A program made the translations under genes and the position numbers. Source: Sarcophilus harrisii (lineage: Eukaryota > Chordata > Mammalia > Dasyuromorphia > Dasyuridae). Taken from it: 64,000 bases of DNA. This document shows, piece by piece, positions 25,301 through 34,484 of the stretch. The notes under the pieces are model-generated. The model was not told the origin of the DNA. It searched no databases and worked only from the letters and a program-made list of their open reading frames with translations. Position 1 is the stretch's first letter. Each line of letters starts with the position of its first letter. The stretch is from assembly GCF_902635505.1 (NCBI RefSeq), contig NC_045432.1, positions 4,631,762 through 4,695,761 of the forward strand, written 5' to 3'.

Positions 25301-26536
25301 CATATGTAAGTTTTCTGCTTTTCTAAGGTGTTGTGATTTAAGGAGAGGTGTAATCACTGGTTTTCTGGCCTGAACTCTTAAAAATCTGAGTGACCATAAG
25401 CTCTCTTTGCTGAATTGTATCTGTGAACTACCCCTTGGGTGCTAGTCTTTGTTCTTGGCTTAGGAGGGTAATGTGGATCTCCAAATGGCCAATGCAACAG
25501 AGTCCTGGACCCAGTGCCAGCTAAGGATCCACTTTCTGACCAGTTTCTCAGTCCTTAGGGAGAGGCCTGGAAGTGTCAGCTGCTGCTGATTCACTTGCCT
25601 TTCAAGGTCATGTGTGGGAGGCCCAGGAGTGGCTACATTATTTTGGTTTTATCCTTTTCATTTGTTTGTTCTTTCCATTTCACAATTAATCTGGGCAGTA
25701 TTTTAAAGTTGTAAAGCTGTTTCATTTAGAGATATTGGATAAGTTCATGCTTTTACTTTTATAATTACATGAATAATTTAAAAGAATATATGTTGAAGTA
25801 TATTTTTTGTAATTTATTTTTGTTCCCAATTTTAAAAAGTCTTTAAATAGTTGACTAAGAATGATGCTTCAATGTTTTTGTTTGTTTTTTACATTTCAGA
25901 TGGTGTGCAGAAGGTGAAGATTTAATTTTTTGTGATTTCTGCCATAATGCTTTTTGTAAAAAATGCATTCGCCGCAATCTAGGGAAAAAGGAGCTGTCAA
26001 AAGCAATGGATAAAAACATTAAGTGGAGTTGTTACATTTGTCAGCTGGAGGATTTATTGGATTTGGTTGCCATATGCGACTGTTTATTTGAGAATTCAGC
26101 ACACTTAGAACAGCAGTCTAAAAAGAAAAAGTTAGTAAGTGAAAAGAGTGATAACACATGTGACCATTCAGAGGAATTAAAACATGGAAGTTGCACTGAA
26201 GAGACACATCAGGTGTATAATCCTTCCTCTGATACGGCATTAAGCCCTTTCCCCACATTACTGATTCCAGAAGCCTTGATTGAGAAGGCAAAAGCATTGG
26301 CTGAGAAAGTGAGAGAAACGAGCGCTACTTTTCTGAAACATTCCCAGCAAATATCCCCTTATTCAGAAGTTAGCCCAAGTGAGAGTTACTGTCAGTATGA
26401 AATTTTGAAATATATGATAATGGAGGTATGTGATGCTCTGGAGGCCTTGGTAGATTTCCTGAATGATGAAATAATTCAATTGGTTATTAGACAGTTGGAG
26501 GAAAATAATAAAGAAAGAGAAAATGAGAATGTTTAA
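10687..26536 (+). CDS. ADD-only ATRX paralogue, six visible exons (copy B, ATRY-like)
   Basis: Exons at 10687-10730, 11029-11135, 12636-12749, 18787-18893, 19998-20062 and 25900-26536 join in phase to 357 residues plus stop. They align with human ATRX (from memory) from its N-terminal acidic region through the whole ADD domain. In ATRX this domain binds histone H3 tails that are trimethylated at K9 and unmodified at K4. The GATA-like cysteines (CTAC...LICESC) and PHD cysteines (CRWC, CDFC, FCKKC, CYIC) are kept. The frame stops about 125 residues after the last zinc ligand, where ATRX continues into its long exon. It therefore lacks the HP1-binding motif, DAXX region and SNF2 helicase. A poly(A) signal lies 210 bases downstream. 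The 5' exon(s) are missing, so no start codon is assigned. A nuclear reader or competitor of ATRX is a plausible role but is inferred. Intact splice sites argue against a processed copy. It could be marsupial ATRY or a derivative of it. Confidence 0.85.
11029..11135 (+). CDS. ADD gene exon 2
   Basis: The acceptor is 'cattag' and the donor GTATAT. It encodes an acidic stretch with EHMDSDDGQMEHE and SEENSDVLVTKSVSEG. This lines up with the human ATRX segment containing YVESDDEKPLDDE and SENDITMQSLPKG. The ATG in this exon is the first in-frame methionine visible. Confidence 0.8.
11136..12635 (+). other. Intron 2 of the ADD gene
   Basis: It is AT-rich with poly-T runs (11204, 11527, 11938). A MIR-like core lies at 12125-12180 ('acatgaggaaactgaggca'). 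Nothing else is recognised; the 60-codon frame at 11966 is chance. Confidence 0.6.
12636..12749 (+). CDS. ADD gene exon 3
   Basis: The acceptor is 'aaattgtag' and the donor GTAAGT. It encodes VVAPPEPKQKEDKDDFQEP, then EVGHKSKMETKTSKRHVG. Human ATRX has VIVQPEPVLNEDKDDFKGP then RSKMKTENLKKRGE, so similarity is high and both exon ends agree in phase with the neighbours. Confidence 0.88.
13435..13560 (+). repeat. L2-related SINE fragment
   Basis: It contains 'aataaacatttattcagccc', 'ttatttaccaggtgttatgctaagcac' type wording and a trailing 'cacagtctaaagggggag', the pattern of mammalian L2-derived SINEs. It sits in intron 3 in the same orientation as the gene. Confidence 0.7.
14773..15078 (-). 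mobile_element. L1 3' end with 12-bp target-site duplication
   Basis: The reversed L1 3' UTR reads 'catggataatttttcaacattgaccc' from its tail side. AAGCCTTTCTTT at 14761-14772 is repeated at 15079-15090, a target-site duplication. It is a 5'-truncated insertion in intron 3, antisense to the gene. Confidence 0.8.
15780..15870. repeat. AT-rich simple repeat (TATATC-type)
   Basis: An imperfect run of 'tatatctatatctatctatata' and related words. It is low-complexity sequence inside intron 3. Confidence 0.8.
18787..18893 (+). CDS. ADD gene exon 4 (GATA-like zinc finger)
   Basis: The acceptor is 'tttgtttag' and the donor GTATGT. It encodes GERLHEIVCCTACGHQVNHY and EDSVYRHPATNVLICE. Human ATRX reads GLHGIVSCTACGQQVNHF then QKDSIYRHPSLQVLICK, so the first cysteine pair and the LIC cysteine are in place. 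Between the finger halves it is one residue shorter than human. Confidence 0.92.
18894..19997 (+). other. Intron 4 of the ADD gene
   Basis: It is AT-rich, with 'attgattgattga' simple sequence at 19360-19410 and a MIR-like fragment at 19435-19570. Nothing else is recognised. Confidence 0.6.
19998..20062 (+). CDS. ADD gene exon 5 (linker between the two zinc fingers)
   Basis: The acceptor is 'cttttttag' and the donor GTAGGA. It encodes SCYIYTSDDISHDSTRPHKNC plus two bases of an arginine codon. Human ATRX has NCFKYYMSDDISRDSDGMDEQC. The fourth GATA-type cysteine, SDDIS and the C220 equivalent are kept. The acidic D217-E218 pair that I recall as reading unmodified H3K4 is replaced by H-K. The K9me3-pocket tyrosine stretch is one residue shorter. 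Confidence 0.9.
20700..21010 (-). mobile_element. L1 ORF2 3' fragment, reversed
   Basis: Plus-strand text such as 'cattcctggttctggttctttcactc' and 'attccattaccttcatatacc' is the complement of the L1 'agtgaaatgagcagaaccagg' and 'tatgaatattatggaat' region. It is diverged and 5'-truncated, antisense in intron 5. The two overlapping open frames here are residue. Confidence 0.7.
22113..22380. repeat. (TAG)n trinucleotide microsatellite
   Basis: About 270 bases of TAG/GTA repeats. The second half (22296-22380) is a nearly pure run and the first half is imperfect. The 68-codon minus-strand frame rich in leucine is an artefact of the repeat. Confidence 0.95.
23230..23405 (+). repeat. MIR-like SINE fragment
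   Basis: It contains 'gttgagaaaccaaagcaaa', 'gcccaaggtcaaacagacagtgatgaggcc', the MIR core pattern, heavily diverged. Confidence 0.6.
23615..24082 (-). mobile_element. Solo LTR (ERV), antisense in intron 5
   Basis: On the minus strand it begins TGTTATGGGCC and ends AAAATCAACA. It has a TATA-like 'gagtatataacagcc' and an 'acaataaagg' poly(A) signal in the right order for U3-R-U5. No internal retroviral sequence is attached. The flanking bases do not show a clear duplication, so the ends may be off by a few bases. Old fossil; family not assigned. Confidence 0.75.
25900..26536 (+). CDS. ADD gene exon 6 (PHD-like finger, C-terminal tail, stop), copy B
   Basis: The acceptor 'tttacatttcag' is followed by 211 codons and TAA. 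The PHD part reads RWCAEGEDLIFCDFCHNAFC then KKCIRRNLGKKEL, very close to human ATRX, with the R246 equivalent kept. The QLEDLL segment differs from the PEPLL of copies A, C and human. After a basic QQSKKKK stretch the tail aligns loosely with human ATRX up to NKEKNTKEHKV, here NKERENENV, and then stops. In human ATRX the matching exon is several kilobases long, so the truncation is within that exon. Confidence 0.93.
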
Positions 26537-26746
26537 AAAAAATTAAAACTCTTAAGATTTCTTTGTTAGGACTGGGTAAGAAATATTTCCTTGTTCATAG
26601 CTACAATGTGAGGGCACCCGCTCCGTCCAACCAGATTTGTTATGTTTGGGTACGTGACCCTCTGTTTGCTTTCTGTATGCCTCCTCTTGTTAACTGCCAG
26701 TCTGCCCTGGTGGGGGGAGATGCGCAGTTCTCCTGAGATGTGATCA

Positions 26747-26752
26747 AATAAA
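26747..26752 (+). promoter_or_regulatory. Poly(A) signal of the ADD gene
   Basis: AATAAA in 'gatcaaataaaggcttctg', about 210 bases after the stop and followed by T/G-rich sequence. This gives a compact terminal exon of about 870 bases. The surrounding 150 bases have an LTR-like look, so the signal may have come from an inserted element. Confidence 0.65.
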
Positions 26753-28100
26753 GGCTTCTGTTTTCTACTTTGAAATACCTCTCTTTTTAATGGAGTTGGT
26801 GGACTTGTGACCTACCCGTTTTTAGGGCCTCATCCTGGAGAACTGGGCAGAGCAGGGAAATCTGATAATCTCAGAAGGTTGTGCATCCCTTTGGGCAGTC
26901 TCAGGTAAGGTAGGGGTGGGAAATGTCCCTGGGATTGGATTATGGTAGGGATTCTTCTAGGGCTGAAGCAGCAGCCACATGTGTATGGAAAAACTAAAGG
27001 GTCCTGTTGGTCCAGTGACGTTCCTGAGAGAAAGGGACAGGATATCTGGGCTGGGGCAGATGCTGTGACTCCATCATTCCCGTCCCAAAGAACTGAGACC
27101 CAAATTCATTTGGGGCTAGAGATGGAGGACTCATCTTCCACAACAGCTTCTGACTGATAAGGGGGGAGATGGATGTGAATTGTGCCCAATTAGCATCCAA
27201 AGGTGAGATGCCCCTTGCAGAGGCTGAGGTATGCAGTGATATCCCTCCTGCAAGGCCATGTGAAAAATGATTGAGGCAAGTCTGGAAGACACAAATCTTA
27301 TGAAATTAAAACCAGGGATATTGGGGTTACAGTACTACCTCCCCCTGCTGCTCAAAGCCATATCGTTTGTAATGAGAATGTGCTCAGGTTTCACAGTCCC
27401 ATTAGACATGGTGAGAGTGACAGAACCCTTGGCAGCAGTGAAACAACAGGTGGTGTTGATGAAGGGGCTCCAGAGGAGAGTCACCAACCCTGTGAGTGAG
27501 GTGGTCTCTGGAGGGTGAGTGGTCACCGTGGGAAACATCTTGTGAGAAAACTGGATTCCCAAAAGTCTCTCCTCCAAACCCCACTGAATTCATTTCTGAT
27601 GGATCTTCAATAAATAATAGAATAATAGGTAGGTCCCATAAGGGGGAAATAGAACATTATCCATACATATGTTTTGGAAAGAAAAAGCTTTAAAAAATAA
27701 AAACAAAAACCAAGAAATGTAATGCAGTTACTGATACCAGAGAACTCCACAGACATTTCCGAGACAGCTAATGAAATGCCAGGTAACCAAACGCACAGAT
27801 GACTTCTAGAAAAGAAACACCAAGGGGGCAATTCCCAAGACACATCCTGTTTCAATTTACTAATTCAACTGAGAAAGAAGCAAAGGTGTTGCTCGTGCCA
27901 ATCGGTGATATTGGTGGGAGCGCAAATGGGATGGTGAATGGGAAGGGGACAAAAGGGAGTGTGAGATGCCTGTGGGTCAAACAGCAGTGGCAAGGAGGGC
28001 AAGTTAAGCCTTGGAGTCTCAAGAACTGAAGAGTCTTGAGGAGGTAGAGGGAGGAAAGATTTAAAAAGGGAATGAGGGAGGCCTTGTTATGGTAGTGGCA
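26753..28100. other. Unassigned amplicon sequence downstream of the ADD gene
   Basis: It matches 7170-8519 of arm A and 61095-62450 of copy C. Open frames at 26942-27157 and 27267-27518 are kept among copies but without a coding-type substitution pattern. A short L1-tail-like piece is near 27600-27710. No known gene or repeat is otherwise recognised. Confidence 0.5.
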
Positions 28101-29045
28101 GGAGGGATCTACTTGAGCATCTGAGAGGGTGCAAAAAGGGGGAAGAGCAGATAATGTGAAAAAATGAAGTAACAAAGGAACTAAGAAGCAAACACCTAAG
28201 GAGTAAGGAATAACAGGATGAGGTGGTAAGAACTAAGGATAAAAGAGTTGTTGGGAATAGGACCATTATGATAGAATGGAAGGCAGCCCAGGACTGGGCC
28301 CAGTGGAAGACTAGGAATGACCTTCATGGGGATCCAACCAAGGTCATTGATAAGGAGTGGCCAAGGTGAGGGGGTACTCAGCCGATGCTGTCTTTTAGCT
28401 TTGGTTATGTTTCCAGAGCTTAGCTCAGTACCTGGTCCATCACAGGCACTTCCAAAATGTTTGTTTAGTGATTAAAAGGAAAAGTTGTAAGGAGTAATTT
28501 CAGAAAAATGTAGAGAAAAGTATCAAGAGAAGGGCTAATGACAGTGCCAAAGGCTGCAAAGTAATGAGGAAAGGTGAGGATCAAGAAAAGGACATGGGAT
28601 TTGCCATCAAAGAGATGATGAGAAACGTGAGAAAAATTTCAGTGGAAGGATGAGAGCAGAACATAGATTGTAGAGAACTGAGAAGAGAGGAGAACAAGCA
28701 GAGGTGACTATGATAAATGCGAGGATAATCACAGGGGAAGGAGAGCCCAAGAAAAATGTTTTTAAGGATGCTGCACCCAGACATGTTTATAGGCAGGGGA
28801 AAGTAGCCAATATCCAGGGAGATGATGTACTGAGAGAATGGACATGATAGAGGAAGTGCTCTGCTGGAGGAAATGGGTTGGAAGGGACCATCATGCAGGT
28901 AGCGAGAAATTTGGATCAGTAGGCCCTAAGCTCATGTTTATGTGTAAAAAAAGCCATGGAGGTGGAGACGGAGGCAGAGGATACCTGAGTGATCTGCCAG
29001 GAAGAGGAGGGAACAAAAGGGAGCTCTCAGAAAATCACCTGTGTA
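28100..29045 (-). mobile_element. LINE2 (L2) ORF2 fragment in arm B
   Basis: Reverse complement of the L2 block of arm A (6230-7160). Same broken frames, so it was present before the duplication. Confidence 0.65.
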
Positions 29046-29149
29046 TTTTCAGGAAAATATGAGACAAGGTTCTCAACTGAGACCATGGGGGTGAGTGGGA
29101 AGGAGTTATTGAAGATTTCAGAGGAGATGAATATTTTCTTTCTTTTTTT

Positions 29150-30255
29150 TTTTCATTAAAGCTTTTTTTTTTATTTTCAAACCATTGGCATGAATTTTTC
29201 AACATTGACCCTTGCGAAAACCTTGTGTTCCAAATTCCCCACTCCCTTTCTCCTCCTCTAGATGGCAAGTAATCCAGTATATGGTAAATATGTGAAATGC
29301 TTCTCAACATATTTCTACATTTACCGTGCTGCAAAAGAAAAATCAGGTCAAGTTCTGATGGATCTGGCCATCAACAGCAATGAGATGAACCAAATCATGT
29401 CCAATGGAGCAGTAATGAACTGAACCAGCTACGCCCAGAGAAAGAACTCTGGGAGATGACTAAAAACCATTATATTGAATTCCCAATCCCTCTATTTTTG
29501 CCCACTTATATTTTGGATTTCCTTCACAGGCTAATTGTACAATATTTCAGAGTCTGATTCTTTTTGAACAGCAAAATAACGGTTTGGTCATGTAGACTTA
29601 TTGTGTATCTAATTTATATTTTAATATATTTAACATCTACTGGTCATCCTGCCATCTGGGGGAGGGGGTGGGGTGTAAGAGGTGAAAAACTGGAACAAGA
29701 GGTTTGGCAATTGTGAATGCTGTAAAGTTACCCATGCATATAACCTGTAAATAAAAGGCTATTAAATAAAAAAAAAATAGAAAAATCAGGTCAAAAACGG
29801 AAAAAATGAGAAAGAAAACCAAATGCAAGCCAACAGCAGCAAAAAGAGTGAAAATGCTATGTGGTGATCTGCAGTTCTCGTAGTGCTCTCTAGGGGTAGA
29901 TGGCTCTGTTCATCATAAGATCATTGGAACTGGCCTGAATCATCTCATTCTTGGAAAAATATCATGTCCATCAGAATCATATAGTCTTGTTGTCACTTAT
30001 AAACATTTCCTGGTTCTGCTCATTTCACTTAGCAACAGTTCCTGTGAGTCACTCCAGGCATCTCCGAAATCATGTTGCCGATGATTTCCTATAGAAGAAT
30101 AATATTCCATAACATTCATATACCACAAATCGCTCATCCACACTCCAACTGATGGGCATCCACTCCATTTCCAGCTTCTTGCCACTACAAACATTTTGGC
30201 CATGAGGGTTCCTTTCCAAACTCCCTTGAGATTAGAGCACCTTTTCATGCGACTA
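29150..30255 (-). mobile_element. L1 3' end in arm B, interrupted by a younger L1
   Basis: Counterpart of 5436-6125. The tail side is at 29150-29335 and the ORF2 C-terminal part at 29820-30255. It is split by the plus-strand L1 at 29352-29778. Confidence 0.8.
29352..29778 (+). mobile_element. Young 5'-truncated L1 insertion specific to arm B
   Basis: L1 3' UTR from 'gttctgatggatctggcc' to the A-tail. A 16-bp duplication, AGAAAAATCAGGTCAA, lies at 29336-29351 and 29779-29794. Arm A has the empty site near 5927-5942. The insertion therefore came after the arms were formed and was not erased by gene conversion. Confidence 0.93.
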
Positions 30256-30337
30256 GAATTGGTTTCAGTTTCTTTGAGATGAAATTTTTCTGATGATCCA
30301 TTGTGGTTAGTAGGAGAATGAAAAAGAGGACTTTGGG

Positions 30338-30586
30338 TTGCAGTATGAGGATGGTCACTTTTGTGGCAAAATAATTGCTATAGGCGTAGACAAGAGGAAT
30401 GGATCAACCCTGTTTCGTGGAATAATGCTAGTGGACGTTGGTCCTATCACACCAGGGCTGGAATTGAAATTTAAAAATACCATGGTTAATTTGGCATCTA
30501 CCTTTTACCAATACCCTGTCAATCATTTTGAGGTTAAGGAAATGAGATGGTATTTGGGGCCACACTTGATTATTTTCCTAATATAA
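30338..30586 (+). other. 82-codon open frame, unassigned (arm B)
   Basis: The frame includes GKIIAIGVDKRNGS, FRGIMLVDVGPITPGLELKF and YQYPVNHFEVKE. Aligned without gaps to the reverse complement of arm A (5170-5395), most differences change amino acids and there are few silent ones. An AG just upstream ('gggttgcag') could be an acceptor. I do not recognise the protein. It could be an exon relic of a decayed gene or an undescribed repeat; arm A lacks the full open frame. Confidence 0.3.
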
Positions 30587-30714
30587 GTCAGCAGGTGTAG
30601 GAAGAATGAGGAGTTCTGGAAAATGAGCTTCTTTTTGTAGAGCATCTTTTTATTTTCTTTGATGATGATATACATTGATGTCTGGGGGGATGACGGATGA
30701 GCAGTGTGAGTCTA

Positions 30715-30977
30715 GTGTATCTGACCATAGTTGAGTCATTTTTCTATTGTGTCTGACTGTGTGTGACCCCATTTGGCTTTTCGTGGGGAGAGGGCAGAGA
30801 CACTACAGCACTTTTCCATTTCCTTTTCCAACTTATTTTACAGATGAAGAACTGAGACAAAAAGTGTTAAGTGATTTGCCCAGGATTCCACAGCTAAAAG
30901 TAGTGAGCCCAGATTTGAATTCTTGAAGAGTATTCCTGGGCCCAGTGCTCTATCCTCTGAGCCACCCAGCTGCCCGT
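30715..30977 (-). repeat. Marsupial tRNA-type SINE at the outer end of arm B
   Basis: Read on the minus strand it has the head 'gggcagctgggtggctcagagg', a 'gagcactgggcccaggaa' segment, the 'ttagctgtggaatcctggg' body and a 3' end with 'aaatggggtcacacacag'. Full length. Its arm A counterpart is truncated at the L1 junction. Confidence 0.85.
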
Positions 30978-32544
30978 GGTTGTGCTTTCTTGTCCCCTTG
31001 GGGTCCCTCAGATGCAGAGATGAGTGTTCCCGGAGCAGGTGGATTGCAGAGAACACACTGGCCTGGCAGAGCTTTCCAGGGTCTTTGGTGCTGAAGCAAT
31101 AGAGAAAGCCTAGGGTGTAGTCAGGAATTCTGCCAAAGACATGAATTCAGGGCAACAAGTGACTGTTGAACGTTCATGAGGTGAAACTGGATAGTTTTTT
31201 GGAAATGACACGTGGAAAAGAAAGTTTCCCCTCATTCTTCTAGCCCTGCAACAACTAGAGAGACGAGGGTACACCGGGGAGATGGAGAATAAGAGTCCCC
31301 TACAGAACCCAACGGCCAAACTGCTCAATTTTGAGTGGCGTAAATCTGGGTTGACATCCTACCCTACACCAGCTTGCTGTGTGACCTCAGACAACTCCCA
31401 CCACCCCTCTGGGGTCTCTGCACCCATTTGGCGTCTTGAAGTAAAAACCGGGTGAAGAGACAACCGAGGCAGCAGATAGAGCACACACATAAGGGACTTG
31501 CAGGGGAAGCTTTGTTTGGGAAGAGACCAAGATTTCAGAGGCAAGATTGGTGGACCTAGAATTAGAGGAGCCAGCTTGGAGTTCCGCCTCTACGACTGAC
31601 ACAAAGATACATCCCAGGTCTTCCTCAGTGTCTGATTTTCTGTATGCTGCAAGGCTAATTTTTCTTTTACACCAGGCCTGGGCATTTCTGATTTCACCCT
31701 GGGAAAGTTCTGGCCCAAAGTGGCTAGTTCTTTAACAGATCTCCTTCCTAGCTCACACCAGCTTTTTTCTTGTACAGATTTCCTCTAACTTTGGTCAATG
31801 GCCAACACTGATATTTTGCTTGGTTCATGGCCCCTGGGCTTGACTCCTTGTCCTTTTTTTTACACTCACCGGCTTGGTGACCTTCTGAAATGGCCGCCTC
31901 TCTGTTTTCCAAATAGAAGAGCATGGTTACTGGTCTCTCCAGACCAGGGAGACAGACTTTGGCCTGACTCTTGACCCTCCATCACCTACTTTTTGTATTT
32001 ATCCAAGGGGCTGAGTTGCCTAAGTTCTCCATGCTCCAAGTAAGTTTCTGAGAGTACAAACTACGGGCAGAGAATATGTCAGTGGGGAGTTTTTCCTTCT
32101 TTGAGAGGTCCCCCAACCCCAAACATGTTCATTTTACCCCTGCAGCTCTCTGATTAAGATGCTTTCTTCTCAATCCCCAGGAGCTCCTGGCTAGATGCCT
32201 GGGCCCCCTCAGGGGTTCTGGGTCCCTATAGGATGCTTCTCCTGGGTAGGGCAGCCTCCTGGAGCCAGGGAAGTCGCCCAGGCTTGTGCCTCAACTCTCC
32301 TTCATTGGGGGAGGCAAAGGTGGCCAGCAGCAATTGCCTCATTTTCTCCAGGCCAGGCTTGGTCATGGGCAGACAGGATCACTGGCCAGATTCTTGATCC
32401 CTTTCTAAATTTTTTTATTCACATTTTCTGTTTATGTTACCAGGATACAGGATATATTCCCCCTCCCCCACCTCCCAGTCCTTGAGAGCCATGTTTTTGA
32501 CAAATTGCATTCTTTTGTATTAGGGAGGAAAAGAAAAACAAGCA
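30978..32544. other. Unassigned sequence with SINE/MIR traces
   Basis: A MIR-like trace is at 31335-31425 ('gcttgctgtgtgacctcagacaa') and a SINE head-like trace near 31545-31600. No coding region is supported; the frames at 31359-31602 and 32195-32485 lack any recognisable domain. Confidence 0.5.
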
Positions 32545-33110
32545 CAATACCCTTTGATCCAGCACTGTCTCTCCTGGGTCTGTATCTCAAACAGATCATA
32601 AAAAAGGGAAAAGGATCTACATGTGCAAAAATGTTTGTGGCAGCCTTTTTGTAGTGGCAAGGAGCTGGTAACCGAGGAGATGGCCAACAGTTGGGGAATG
32701 GCTCAATAAATTATGGTATATGCATGTAATGGAACATTACTCTTCAATAAGAACTGATGAGCAGGTAGATTTCAGAAAGGCCTGGAGAGACTTGCATGAA
32801 CTGATGCTCAGTGATGTTAATAGAACCAAGAGAACATTGTGCCCAGCAACAACAAGATTATGTGATGATCAACTGTGATCAACCTGGCTCTTTTCAATAA
32901 TGCGGTGATTCAAGGCAATTCCAATAGACTGGTGATGGAAAGAGCCATTGGCAACCAGATAGAGGACTATGGAGACTTGTGGATCACAGCACAGTATTTT
33001 CACCTTTCTTATTGTTATTTGTTGGCCTCTTTTCTTTTCTTTCTAATTTTCTCCCTTTTGATGGGATTTTTCTTTTTTCTTTTTCACTTTTTCAATCATG
33101 TTCATTTAAA
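32545..33110 (+). mobile_element. L1 3' end, diverged
   Basis: It runs from 'ataccctttgatccagca' through 'ttggggaatggctcaataaattatggtata' and 'gcctggagagacttgcatgaactgatgctc' to a T-rich 3' UTR. No clear A-tail. Broken. Confidence 0.85.
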
Positions 33111-34484
33111 AGAAAATTTAAGACCAAAAATCAAAATATAAGCATGTTAGAGTGACTAGACATATATTGCCATACCCACAACTGTCTAACTTTTATAATG
33201 GTTCTTTAATTAAAATAAAATTATTCTTATTACCCCAATTTTAAACGATGCCTAATTGAGAAAGTTGTTTCTCAGTTGAAATTCTTAAAAATAACCTATT
33301 AGTTACTGGGATTGTTAAAGTAAAATAAAAGGTAAAGGACCGAAATAAATGGATATTCATTTTCTTATGTGTCTTTGGTTTCAAGCAAAAGCCATGAAAG
33401 CTCCCAATATGCAAACATAATAAATGTTTATTGTTTTTAAAAAACAGTATTTTCACTTCTCTTATCTAGTCCATGCTGAATATTTTAATGCTACGGCTTA
33501 CCCACTTATGAGTTTGGGATCTTTTGGCTGTAAAGAAGGAATGAGGGATAGGAGGAAAGGCAAAAATCTTACAGAAGCAAATAGCATTCTCTTGCCTTCA
33601 GTAACTTTCCATAAATGAATTTCTTGTCTTCAGGAATATTTAAACCAGACTAACTTATTAGTGCAAATAACAAATGCTCATGTCTGACAAGAAACAGTTT
33701 AAGTCATAAGGCTTAAATCAATATTTGCAAGAAAAGGAGTAGAGGAGACATCTTTTAAACAAATGTGGAAGACTGGCTCTGGAACAAGCGCAAGAGCGTA
33801 TTATGGGAACTCAAACCCATAGATATGGCACTGAAATATTAATTTTTTTCATCATATGAAAAACTAGAAAAGAAAGTAAAAATAGATTTGGTTTTAAATT
33901 CATTTGGGTTTGCCTACTTTATTATGAGTAGTAAATGGACTCAACTTCTTGGGAGCCTACTTCATGGCTTAGACTTTAGGGAGGAGGGCCTTTCTTCCTC
34001 AAGTTCTTTGGGGGATAGATCCTTTGCTTCTTAAATTTGTCACTGGCTGGAGTCTTCTCCAACTTTGTGGAAACTTGTTAGTCTGTTCTGGGATCTCCGC
34101 AACCTTGGAGGCCTTTCTCCTTTTACTCGTGGTGTTGCAGCATTGAGGCTCTGTCCTGTAAAATCCTTTATCCAGCTTTCTCTGTGAAGTTTTGAGCACT
34201 TTCTTTCAGTTCCAGCCAGGCTCTCCTGTAACTGGTCCTTGTTGTAATTGTGTTTCCCTTGCTCTTGATTCCTTGTATCCATTCCCCATCACTGACCCAT
34301 ATGCCGGCTCCTTCTCCGTGGCAGCAGTCTCTTTTTTGACTCCCTCCTGCCATTTTACACATTCATGGATAAATTAGATTATATAAATATCTGCAGAATG
34401 ATTCACTTAAAAAAAAGTTATTCACTGTTTTGCTATCCCCACCCCCAACTTCTCATTTTTCTGCCAGGCAAAGGAAACCTATCA
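33111..34484. other. Unassigned sequence
   Basis: AT-rich, no repeat recognised. At 33999-34362 three overlapping minus-strand frames (66, 80 and 64 codons) share a stretch that begins near an 'aaatggcaggaggg' (minus strand, about 34360). The pattern could be a decayed processed copy, but I cannot identify a parent. Confidence 0.4.

Larger units (their letters stand above)
20063..25899 (+). other. Intron 5 of the ADD gene, repeat content
   Basis: About 5.8 kb. It holds a reversed L1 fragment (20700-21010), a G-rich patch (21600-21730), a TAG microsatellite (22113-22380), a MIR-like piece (23230-23405) and an antisense LTR (23615-24082). The last part, from about 25130 to the acceptor, is also present upstream of exon copy C (63184-64000). 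The regions 24100-25100 and 22400-23200 hold no repeat or gene I can name. Confidence 0.6.
25863..30925. repeat. Inverted-repeat arm B of the ADD amplicon
   Basis: It is the reverse complement of 4742-9413. Compared with arm A it carries an extra L1 insertion (29352-29778) and a complete SINE head at its outer end. The intron sequence at the inner edge (25863 onward) matches arm A up to the gap there, and matches copy C well beyond. Confidence 0.9.

Noticed and set aside
10687-26536. The gene is ATRX itself
   Set aside because: The frame ends inside the exon that in ATRX continues for kilobases, the exon exists in three local copies, and conserved acidic residues of the linker are changed. 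A paralogue fits better.
26942-27518. Open frames of 71 and 83 codons kept in the amplicon copies, as a second gene
   Set aside because: Copies A and B are nearly identical anyway, and differences with C mostly change amino acids with no domain or splice context. Openness can be explained by recent duplication.
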